Assembly: GCA_003455275.1 (NCBI GenBank)
Contig: DMRR01000089.1
Location: forward strand, 1-5,505
Direction: 5' to 3'
DNA from: Bacteroidota bacterium
Lineage (GTDB): Bacteria; Bacteroidota; Bacteroidia; Chitinophagales; UBA10324
DNA length: 5,505 nt
The translations under genes and the position numbers were made by a program. Below are positions 1 to 5,335 of this stretch, in pieces; positions within the stretch are counted from its first letter, which is position 1, and every line of letters starts with the position of its first letter. The notes under the pieces were generated by a model that saw only the letters and a list, made by a program, of their open reading frames with translations, had not been told where the DNA came from and ran no database searches.

Positions 1-21
1 GAAATTATTATTAATGACAGG

Positions 22-44
22 AGACCGAAGACCGAAGGCCGAAG
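22..44. repeat. short tandem heptamer repeat, AGACCGA x3
   Basis: Three consecutive 7-base units are visible: AGACCGA, AGACCGA and AGGCCGA, followed by a partial AG. The third unit differs at one base. The array sits in the 91-bp stretch beyond the stop codon of the lipoprotein gene. Seven is not a multiple of three, so the array would change reading frame with each unit, which argues against a conserved coding role. It could be a dispersed intergenic repeat of this genome, but one copy cannot show that. The rest of bases 1-91 shows no convincing gene; a run of nine A at 69-77 is the only other notable element. Confidence 0.6.
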
Positions 45-91
45 TTTTCTGCTAATAATATGAGTGCGAAAAAAAAATTTCATTCTGCGGG

Positions 92-1036
92 TTACTGAAT
101 TTTAAAAGCACAAAAAGTTTGAAGATAAAAAGGCGAAGTACCGGATGGAATTTCAGTGGCTGCAGTATGGTTTGAGTCCTTCACATAAACACGCATGTAA
201 ACAATATCGCCCACATTCCACTGAGAAGTATTAACTGTGTAATGCAAAAAATACGGCGCAGGTCCCCAATTAAAAGCTGGGAAATATGTTGGTGTGATGT
301 CAACGGTGAGCGGCAACTCTGTGGCTGCGTCAAAATTGTTTGGGTCGGTGCTGAATTTAATTTTATCGTAAGTGAAGAGCGGAGGAAGTGTGACATCGTC
401 ATATAATCCCCACCATATTTCTACATCTTCATTTGCGGGTGCATAAAACGGATTGTAAACATAAGTTCCTCGAATGGTGTCGACTCTTTGATTTCCACTG
501 TTTGGCAATCTTGCGTAAATGCCGAAAATGCTCGGTTGTGCATTCGGCTGATTAGTTACATTTCCGAAAATGTCTTTCGCTCCATTGTTAATCCAATCAG
601 TTATGATTTGAATTTGACGCGGAGGAATAGAATCGTAGAGTGGCATTTTCCCGAGCACTGCATCCTCAGTAGTAATTCGTTCATGCAGCCAGCTCATCGT
701 TGCATCATACGGAACCACCCGATACTCAAAAGTGGAATCAGCATTGTTTTTCACCACTGGAGCATATACTAAAGTATGGTAAGCACTTTCAACTGTTCTA
801 TAATCCGGTTCAAAAGTTCCATCATGGCAAGCTGGCTGGGCACACTTCACACTCAGGATATATTTATGAATCCCAAGAAAAGTATTTGAGTCAATTGGTA
901 TTTCAGGAATTCCGGTTTCATCATAATTGACTGTGTCATATGGGTTGTCTGGAATTGGTCCATCAACCACTGTGATAACTTTCTTGCAGGAAAGAATGGC
1001 TACGAATAATAATGCAATTGAGAAAAATTTTTTCAT
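92..1036 (-). CDS. lipoprotein with cytochrome c-like CX4CH domain
   Basis: This 314-residue protein is predicted to be exported and lipid-anchored. Residues 1-16 form a lipoprotein signal (MKKFF, then a hydrophobic core), with a lipobox ILSC whose Cys17 would be the lipidated residue; KK follows, as is common in Bacteroidota lipoproteins. Residues about 53-155 resemble a cytochrome c fold: C65-AQPA-C70-H71 is a CX4CH variant of the CXXCH haem-attachment motif, and GKMP at 129-132 offers Met131 as a possible sixth ligand. The helix-like segment around 139-153 (PRQIQIITDWINNGA) resembles the C-terminal helix of such domains. Residues about 165-314 look beta-rich with aromatic residues and may be an immunoglobulin-like domain. 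The ATG directly precedes the signal peptide, so the start is firm. No clear Shine-Dalgarno sequence is seen. It lies downstream of the tRNA-Cys terminator, so it probably has its own promoter. Haem binding is inferred; the CX4CH could instead be a degenerate or non-haem motif. The physiological role is unknown. Confidence 0.85.
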   Translation of the reverse strand: MKKFFSIALLFVAILSCKKVITVVDGPIPDNPYDTVNYDETGIPEIPIDSNTFLGIHKYILSVKCAQPACHDGTFEPDYRTVESAYHTLVYAPVVKNNADSTFEYRVVPYDATMSWLHERITTEDAVLGKMPLYDSIPPRQIQIITDWINNGAKDIFGNVTNQPNAQPSIFGIYARLPNSGNQRVDTIRGTYVYNPFYAPANEDVEIWWGLYDDVTLPPLFTYDKIKFSTDPNNFDAATELPLTVDITPTYFPAFNWGPAPYFLHYTVNTSQWNVGDIVYMRVYVKDSNHTAATEIPSGTSPFYLQTFCAFKIQ

Positions 1037-1133
1037 TCAGGCTTTCAAATCCTAAGAGTAAAAATAACTCAGTTGTTTAAACGAGAATCGATTTCCGGAT
1101 TTTATTTCAACAGAAACCGTGAAAAGTTTCTTG

Positions 1134-1169
1134 AAAAAAAGAATCCCGCAGAAATAAATCTGCGGGATT
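1134..1169 (-). terminator. strong intrinsic terminator after tRNA-Cys
   Basis: A perfect 10-bp stem pairs 1142-1151 (AATCCCGCAG) with 1160-1169 (CTGCGGGATT) across an 8-base AT loop. On the minus strand it is followed immediately by G/C and then seven T (A run at 1134-1140). The hairpin begins two bases after the tRNA 3' end, so it terminates the tRNA transcript and isolates the lipoprotein gene downstream. Confidence 0.9.
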
Positions 1170-1170
1170 G

Positions 1171-1241
1171 AGGTCAGAAGCGGATTCGAACCGCTGTAGC
1201 AGCTTTTGCAGAGCTGAGCCTAGCCACTCGGCCATCTGACC
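1171..1241 (-). tRNA. tRNA-Cys (anticodon GCA)
   Basis: The minus strand folds into a 71-nt cloverleaf. The acceptor stem GGTCAGA pairs perfectly with TCTGACC. The D stem is GCC/GGC. The anticodon stem CAGCT/AGCTG encloses the loop CTGCAAA, which gives anticodon GCA for cysteine. The T stem AGCGG/CCGCT encloses TTCGAAT. The discriminator base is U73, the identity determinant of tRNA-Cys. No CCA is encoded: the bases after U73 are CAA, so CCA must be added by the nucleotidyltransferase. A strong terminator follows at once, and a candidate promoter lies just upstream. Confidence 0.96.
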
Positions 1242-1242
1242 A

Positions 1243-1287
1243 TTTGCGGTGCAATGATATTCAAAAAAAAATTTTGCAGCGCAATGA
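1243..1287. repeat. two 15-bp direct repeats, each holding a TTGC-N3-GCAA dyad
   Basis: Bases 1243-1257 (TTTGCGGTGCAATGA) and 1273-1287 (TTTGCAGCGCAATGA) match at 13 of 15 positions with an exact period of 30 bp, about three helical turns. Each copy contains the dyad TTGC-N3-GCAA (1244-1254 and 1274-1284); the two differing bases both fall in the N3 spacer. A run of nine A lies between them. The pair sits directly upstream of tRNA-Cys and overlaps its candidate promoter. A protein-binding site is possible but unproven. On the minus strand the upstream dyad followed by the T run also resembles a very weak terminator (4-bp stem) for the transporter gene. Confidence 0.45.
1252..1284 (-). promoter_or_regulatory. 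candidate promoter of tRNA-Cys
   Basis: On the minus strand, TATCATTG (1252-1259) matches the Bacteroidota -7 box TAnnTTTG at all but one defined position. TTG (1282-1284) lies 22 bp upstream as a possible -33 element. Transcription would begin near 1245, a few bases before the mature tRNA 5' end at 1241. The T-rich spacer and the position support it, but the -33 element is short and the spacer is at the long end of the accepted range. Confidence 0.35.
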
Positions 1288-1338
1288 CTTTACACGGATT
1301 ATTCCAATTTGAGTTTCATTTCTTCTTTATAGTTCTAT

Positions 1339-3396
1339 TTAAGTTGCTGAAGTTTTTTTTGTTGCAAGCCTATAGAGCACAAAACCCATCAGGCAAAAAC
1401 ACAATGCTCCCAAAATCTGGTATCCATCATCGCCTAATGATTTAGAAATTGCTTTTCCGAAATCGACCTTTGATAATGCATCACTTACACTTGGAGGTAT
1501 GGAAAGAAGAGCAACAATAACTCCGGCCAATGTTCCGCCGGCAACTAATCCGGTAGCAAACAAACTTCCACGGCCAAGTTCGGCATCTTCAGCCTCCTCG
1601 CCCTTTCTTTTTGCACGGGTGTCAACTAATTTTTTAATCACACCTCCTGCAAAAATGGGAAGCGTGGTTGAGATCGGAAGGTAAGCTCCTACTGCAAAAT
1701 TTAATGCATTGACTCCGCTCAACTCCATAGTAATTGCAAGAAAAACACCGGACAAAACAAATTTCCAATCCAGGTTAAATGATAACATTCCTTTTATGAG
1801 TGTGGCCATCAAGGTTCCCTGCGGAGCAGGAAATGTATCGCTACCGATAGCATGAGAAATATTTTTTGCAGCCATTTCAGGAGTAGGAATATCCAAAAGT
1901 TTAACAGTGATACCAATAACAAGTGATGAAACAATTGCTCCAATAAACAAAGCGATTTGTTGGAAACGCGGTGTTGACCCAACAATGTATCCGGTTTTTA
2001 AATCCTGGGAAGTAGCGCCGCCGTTTGCCGCAGCAATGCAAACAATTCCTCCAACAACAAGTACCATTGGTTCATATACACTTCCGGTCATTCCGAATCC
2101 GATAAACACAAGCGAAGTTGCCATCAATGTTGCTATGGTCATTCCTGAGATTGGATTTGAACTTGACCCGATGATGCCGACAATTCGGCTCGAAACTGTT
2201 ACGAAGAAGAATCCAAAAACAACTACTAAAATTCCAATTAATAGTTTGGAAGGAATAGAATCACCCGGTATAATCGGAAGAACCGCTATTAAAACGATCA
2301 GTGCGAGAGAACCAAACACCACAGTTTTAATTGGTAAATCATTTTCAGTCCTCACTTTGTTTGCTTCAGAAGTTTTGTCCTTCATAGAGCTGAAACTGTC
2401 TTTGAACGATGAAGCAATTGTAGGAATGGTTTTAATCAATGTCATGAAACCACCAGCTGCCACAGCTCCTGCGCCAATCTGCCGGATATATGCATGATAT
2501 ATCGCTGTTGGTACACTGTCAAATGTGTGTGTGACTGGGTTCCATCCGTCAGTGCCGCCGGCAACTGCAATATCTTTCAGGTAATTCAGTTTTACCAGTT
2601 GCGCAGCAATTGTATCCATGGGGACGAGAGAAGCGATAAGCGGAATCAAACCAAGCCACGCTAGCACACCACCTGCTACTAATATTCCAGCGATTCGAAA
2701 GCCAATGATGTAACCCACACCCAGATACTCAGGAGTCACATCTGCATTTACAGTTGCAGAAGGAAAATATTTATTTGCCTGCTGTGTTACATAGGTGGGT
2801 GTGTATGATATTACATGAAGTACCTGCTGAAAAAATGCATAGACTCCGGCGAATCCTAAACCTAAAAATGCTGTTTTTGCAAATTCACCTCCTTTATCTC
2901 CTGCAACCAGGACTGATGCACAAGCTGTTCCTTCCGGATAGGGAAGATTGCCATGCTCTTTTACAATTAGTGAACGGCGAAGCGGAATCATCATCAGTGT
3001 ACCAAGTATGCCACCCAGTGCCGCAAGCGTGAAGATAGTCCAGTAATTAAAAAATACTTCTCCTGAACTCTTGCCATCCAAACCAATGGTAAGAAAAAGA
3101 AATCCGGTAAGTGTGAACACTACACCTGAAGCTATACTCTCACCTGCCGATCCTGTTGTTTGAATTATATTATTTTCAAGAATGCTGGTCTTGAATAATT
3201 TTCTACCAAGAGAAATAGCAATCACCGCAATGGGTATGGATGCTGAAACAGTCAGTCCCGCTTTCAATGCGAGGTAAACATTGGCTGCGCCGAATAAGAT
3301 TCCGAAAATGCATCCAAGAATGATAGCTCTTGGTGTAAACTCCATAAGTTTTACTTCTGATGATATGTATGGTTTGAATTCTTTTTGATCAGCCAT
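1339..3396 (-). CDS. OPT-family oligopeptide transporter
   Basis: This 685-residue integral inner-membrane protein belongs to the OPT (oligopeptide transporter) family, whose members couple uptake of peptides, or in some branches metal chelates, to the ion gradient. Family features seen are: the N-terminal FKPYI segment and EFTPRAIILG (19-28); GAANVYLALKAGLTVSAS (36-53) at the first membrane hairpin; GNLPYPEGTACASVLVAG (149-166); the conserved SSNPISGMT (412-420); and NGGATSQDLKTGYIVGSTP (458-476). Roughly 14 to 16 hydrophobic spans run from residue 24 to 676. A charged cytoplasmic loop (about 330-355) splits the two halves, and another lies near 592-610. Length is usual for bacterial members and no frame break is seen. 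The ATG start places FKPYI near the N-terminus, as expected. There is no good Shine-Dalgarno sequence. The actual substrate cannot be read from the sequence. It is 79 bp from the ferritin-like gene upstream and about 100 bp from tRNA-Cys downstream. Confidence 0.95.
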   Translation of the reverse strand: MADQKEFKPYISSEVKLMEFTPRAIILGCIFGILFGAANVYLALKAGLTVSASIPIAVIAISLGRKLFKTSILENNIIQTTGSAGESIASGVVFTLTGFLFLTIGLDGKSSGEVFFNYWTIFTLAALGGILGTLMMIPLRRSLIVKEHGNLPYPEGTACASVLVAGDKGGEFAKTAFLGLGFAGVYAFFQQVLHVISYTPTYVTQQANKYFPSATVNADVTPEYLGVGYIIGFRIAGILVAGGVLAWLGLIPLIASLVPMDTIAAQLVKLNYLKDIAVAGGTDGWNPVTHTFDSVPTAIYHAYIRQIGAGAVAAGGFMTLIKTIPTIASSFKDSFSSMKDKTSEANKVRTENDLPIKTVVFGSLALIVLIAVLPIIPGDSIPSKLLIGILVVVFGFFFVTVSSRIVGIIGSSSNPISGMTIATLMATSLVFIGFGMTGSVYEPMVLVVGGIVCIAAANGGATSQDLKTGYIVGSTPRFQQIALFIGAIVSSLVIGITVKLLDIPTPEMAAKNISHAIGSDTFPAPQGTLMATLIKGMLSFNLDWKFVLSGVFLAITMELSGVNALNFAVGAYLPISTTLPIFAGGVIKKLVDTRAKRKGEEAEDAELGRGSLFATGLVAGGTLAGVIVALLSIPPSVSDALSKVDFGKAISKSLGDDGYQILGALCFCLMGFVLYRLATKKTSAT

Positions 3397-3412
3397 TGTG
3401 AAAGAGTTTTTT

Positions 3413-3420
3413 CAAGTATA
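3413..3420 (-). promoter_or_regulatory. weak candidate -7 box for the OPT transporter gene
   Basis: TATACTTG on the minus strand differs from TAnnTTTG at one defined base and lies 16 bp before the ATG. I see no TTG at a suitable distance upstream, so this is only half a promoter. It is listed because the 79-bp gap shows no terminator and nothing better as a start signal. Confidence 0.2.
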
Positions 3421-3475
3421 AAATAAATTGCGCTCACTGTATGATGAAAGATTCTAACATGGTGCTTTATGCTTT

Positions 3476-4039
3476 TTATTTTCTGCAATACTTTTCTGCT
3501 TCTTCCATCGAATATTTTCTTTCAAGATCAACATCATTGAAGCTCTTCTTATTACCCCACGAAAACATCTTTTCAAAAACCGGAAGCATCCTTTTGTTTT
3601 TTATCCGATTAAGAAAATAAATTTCATGCTCCTTTTCCTTCATTCCCATTTCATAAAGAGCCTCATCATGTTCATAAATATTCAGTTCATGGAAGTAATG
3701 CATCATCCGGAAATACTCGCACACATTTCCACTTTCCAATCTTCCGGCGAAATAGTAAGGCATGAACCAACCTATGACATAACAACTGGCTGAAATAATT
3801 TTTCCGATAACATGAAAACGGAATTCATAATATTTTGAAACAGGTATCTGATATTTTTTCATGATGGTTAGCACTACATCACGATGTTTCCATTCATCCA
3901 TTTCAATCTGCCGGATTGATTTTTTTTCATCACTGTTTCTCACCGAACCTGCATGACCCTGATATGCAAATGCTGCAGCTTTCTCGGCAGAATATGCCCT
4001 TTGTAATAAATCAGTAAGTAATGAATGTTTAATCAGCAA
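3476..4039 (-). CDS. ferritin-like di-iron protein (COQ7/rubrerythrin type)
   Basis: The 187-residue product has the four-helix-bundle pattern of ferritin-like carboxylate-bridged di-iron proteins. Candidate ligands are Glu19 in helix 1 (YSAEKAAAFAYQGH), the ExxH pair Glu49/His52 in helix 2 (EMDEWKHR), Glu102 in helix 3 (AGRLESGNV), and the ExxH pair Glu135/His138 in helix 4 (KEKEHEIYF). A hydrophobic stretch at about 77-99 recalls the membrane-associating part of COQ7-like hydroxylases, so the protein may sit on the inner membrane. The substrate is unknown: the C-terminal half does not closely match COQ7, and oxygenase or iron-handling roles are both possible. The start is TTG at 4039. No in-frame ATG lies between the upstream stop and residue 47, which is already inside helix 2, so an ATG start would delete helix 1. 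AAGGA at 4051-4055 supports TTG. It is 21 bp downstream of the TMEM175-like gene and probably co-transcribed with it. Confidence 0.8.
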   Translation of the reverse strand: MLIKHSLLTDLLQRAYSAEKAAAFAYQGHAGSVRNSDEKKSIRQIEMDEWKHRDVVLTIMKKYQIPVSKYYEFRFHVIGKIISASCYVIGWFMPYYFAGRLESGNVCEYFRMMHYFHELNIYEHDEALYEMGMKEKEHEIYFLNRIKNKRMLPVFEKMFSWGNKKSFNDVDLERKYSMEEAEKYCRK

Positions 4040-4050
4040 ATGGTAAATGT

Positions 4051-4055
4051 TCCTT
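4051..4055 (-). promoter_or_regulatory. Shine-Dalgarno sequence supporting a TTG start
   Basis: AAGGA on the minus strand lies 11 bases before the TTG codon at 4039. The spacing is slightly long, but it is one of the few clear Shine-Dalgarno matches in a window where most starts lack one. It lies between the stop codon of the channel gene (4061-4063) and the ferritin-like gene, which fits re-initiation after the upstream gene. Confidence 0.5.
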
Positions 4056-4060
4056 AAAAA

Positions 4061-4726
4061 TTATTTCTTTTTCCTTTTTAAAACTTTCTGAAGTAAAGGA
4101 AATACTGCCATCCAAATCACGGCCATAGGTTGTAGATGTGGGTCCTGAATAAATAAAAGTGTAACTAAGATTAACCCGATAATGATGATGAATGAAATCA
4201 GAGCGCTTTTCTTTTTATCATACTCTTCAAAATGAAGATGAATGTCTTTCTCAACCCATAGCTGTGGCTTTTGAAATAATATATAATGATGCAAAACGAA
4301 TTGTGCGCCCGAACAAAGAAGAATTACAGATAAGTAAACCATCATTGCAACCGGGGCACCCCTTCCATTACCAATTACTGTAGCGCTGAATGGAAAAAGC
4401 CCGATAAAAAACAGAAGAATAAGATTTCGAACAACCAAACCCTTGTCATAATCACGCAGCACACTGAATATCTTCAAATGCTGATACCATATAGATCCTA
4501 TGAAAATGAAACTGACGGTATAAGCCAATATCACCGGAAACAAATGCTTAAATAGAATCATTGAATAAATCCCAGTTTCTTTAACATCGGTCTCAGGCAT
4601 CCGGATTTCTATTGCCATCAGTGTGATTACAATAGCAAACACAGCGTCACTGAAAAGTATCATGCGCTCAAGCTGAAATTCTTTTCTTACTTCATCGCGT
4701 GAAATGCTTTCATCTGGTTGACTCAT
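4061..4726 (-). CDS. TMEM175-family (DUF1211) potassium-channel homologue
   Basis: The 221-residue product is a six-span inner-membrane protein of the TMEM175/DUF1211 family. Prokaryotic members form tetrameric K+ channels that lack the classical TVGYG filter and use hydrophobic residues of helix 1 at the pore. The family motif RxxxFSD is present as Arg21 and FSD 25-27, followed by AVFAIVITLMAIEI in helix 1. A second family hallmark is the region from IWYQHLKIF (79-87) to RNLILLFFIGLFPF (100-113). Hydrophobic spans fall at about 23-40, 62-80, 97-115, 124-148, 173-193 and 198-213, and the C-terminus is strongly basic (KVLKRKKK). Length fits single-repeat bacterial members; the mammalian protein carries two repeats. 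The ATG at 4726 gives a short acidic cytoplasmic N-terminus as usual. There is no Shine-Dalgarno sequence. Channel activity and ion selectivity are inferred from the family. Confidence 0.92.
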   Translation of the reverse strand: MSQPDESISRDEVRKEFQLERMILFSDAVFAIVITLMAIEIRMPETDVKETGIYSMILFKHLFPVILAYTVSFIFIGSIWYQHLKIFSVLRDYDKGLVVRNLILLFFIGLFPFSATVIGNGRGAPVAMMVYLSVILLCSGAQFVLHHYILFQKPQLWVEKDIHLHFEEYDKKKSALISFIIIIGLILVTLLFIQDPHLQPMAVIWMAVFPLLQKVLKRKKK

Positions 4727-4753
4727 TTTGAAATGTTTTTAGAAATAAACTAT

Positions 4754-4787
4754 CACTAATTGATTGTCTTTAAAATCAACTATAGTG
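4754..4787. repeat. imperfect inverted repeat upstream of the channel gene
   Basis: CACTA (4754-4758) pairs with TAGTG (4783-4787), and TTGATT (4760-4765) pairs with AATCAA (4774-4779). They are separated by an internal loop (one base against three) around an 8-base apical loop. The structure lies 28 bp before the ATG of the TMEM175-like gene, so it would fall in that gene's 5' leader or act as an operator. On the minus strand it lacks a T run and so is not an intrinsic terminator. Confidence 0.35.
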
Positions 4788-4806
4788 AAAAAATATTATT
4801 CAATAT
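4788..4806 (-). terminator. weak candidate terminator of the secreted-protein gene
   Basis: On the minus strand, ATATT (4806-4802) pairs with AATAT (4797-4793) around a 4-base loop, and the run continues into six T (4793-4788). The stem is only five A-T pairs, far weaker than the tRNA terminator in this window, so it may be inefficient or incidental. It lies about 18 bp past the TGA stop of the secreted-protein gene. Confidence 0.25.
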
Positions 4807-4823
4807 AAAAATCAAAACAGAAA

Positions 4824-5258
4824 TCAGGAGATAATCCTCTCAACTTCAATTTCACATTTATCGCCAAAACGATTATGGGCAACCCAACTAACTTTATAAT
4901 ATCTGGTGGCGGATTCTCCTTCTACATTCACTTCTTTCAGATAAGAGCCTTTAAAGCGGCGGGTGCTTACCTGCTGTTGTGCGTACTTCATTAATTCTTC
5001 GCTCTGGGTATAGTCGGTTACATCCAGTTTCACATCATTATTATATTGCATATCCTGAAAGTCAACACTGCCAAGCGTTTGCTGCACATAATTGAAACAC
5101 CAGCTCGCTGCTCCGGTTCGGTTGCTTAAATCACTTGCTGCAAAATTGACTTTGCTTACAATTCCTCCCTTCATTGTAACTCTCAATACCGGGTAGATGT
5201 CGGCGAAAACCATATTTATCACAAACAGAAATGGAATCAATAAGAATATTTTTTTCAT
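4824..5258 (-). CDS. small secreted protein of unknown function
   Basis: I do not recognise a family for this 144-residue product. Residues 1-19 form a clear Sec signal peptide (MKKIFLLIPFLFVI, then VFA) with likely signal peptidase I cleavage after Ala19. There is no lipobox cysteine, so the mature protein of about 125 residues should be soluble in the periplasm or outside the cell. It holds just two cysteines, Cys54 and Cys135, which could form a disulfide. It is rich in Val, Tyr, Gln and Asn, and the C-terminal part (about 104-143, GSYLKEVNVEG to CEIEVERI) looks like alternating beta strands; a small beta-rich domain is likely. The start is fixed by the signal peptide. No Shine-Dalgarno sequence is seen, but a good candidate promoter lies 21 bp upstream. 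It is divergent from the glycosyltransferase gene and 97 bp from the channel gene, so no functional link is implied. Confidence 0.8.
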   Translation of the reverse strand: MKKIFLLIPFLFVINMVFADIYPVLRVTMKGGIVSKVNFAASDLSNRTGAASWCFNYVQQTLGSVDFQDMQYNNDVKLDVTDYTQSEELMKYAQQQVSTRRFKGSYLKEVNVEGESATRYYKVSWVAHNRFGDKCEIEVERIIS

Positions 5259-5278
5259 AAGCAGGAAATTTGGTTTCG

Positions 5279-5310
5279 GAAAAATAGAAGTTCTTTTCGT
5301 GTATCAAAAA
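5279..5310 (-). promoter_or_regulatory. candidate promoter of the secreted-protein gene
   Basis: On the minus strand, TATTTTTC (5279-5286) matches the Bacteroidota -7 box TAnnTTTG except for the last base. TTTTTG (5305-5310) supplies a -33 TTTG element with an 18-bp spacer. Transcription would start near 5272, leaving a leader of about 14 bases before the ATG at 5258. It is the most complete promoter match on the minus strand of this window. Confidence 0.42.
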
Positions 5311-5311
5311 T

Positions 5312-5319
5312 TATTTTTG
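5312..5319 (+). promoter_or_regulatory. candidate -7 box for the glycosyltransferase gene
   Basis: TATTTTTG is an exact match to TAnnTTTG, ending 16 bp before the GTG start at 5336. A start point near 5326 would give a leader of about 10 bases. No convincing TTG lies 17-23 bp upstream, so the -33 element is missing or degenerate. It is separated by a single base from the -33 element of the divergent promoter. Confidence 0.33.
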
Positions 5320-5335
5320 GCGCTCAAATTTCACC

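Noticed and set aside
1..63. Possible C-terminal tail of a plus-strand gene entering from the left (frame 1 open to TGA at 61-63)
   Set aside because: Only 20 codons are visible, a second plus-strand frame is also open to TAA at 53-55, and the heptamer array dominates the translation. This is not enough to call a gene.
62..110. Intrinsic terminator for the lipoprotein gene at the T9 run (69-77, minus strand)
   Set aside because: No stable stem precedes the T run; only a 4-bp ATTC/GAAT pairing with a long loop is possible.
1037..1133. Promoter for the lipoprotein gene
   Set aside because: Minus-strand TATTTTTA and TAGGATTTG are near misses to TAnnTTTG, but neither has the right internal spacing plus a TTG at a suitable distance. 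I could not choose between them.
1254..1445. 63-residue plus-strand frame spanning the tRNA upstream region and the end of the OPT gene
   Set aside because: It is Phe/Lys-rich from the homopolymer runs, overlaps the 3' end of the transporter, and has no recognisable domain.
1907..2497. 196-residue open frame on the plus strand
   Set aside because: It lies wholly antisense to the OPT transporter gene, whose family motifs are intact throughout. Its Ile/Pro/Thr-rich composition is what the complement of membrane-protein codons gives.
4034..4063. Frameshift or nonsense mutation splitting one channel-ferritin fusion gene
   Set aside because: Both products are complete at their expected lengths, and a Shine-Dalgarno sequence plus TTG lies between them, so two separate genes is the simpler reading.
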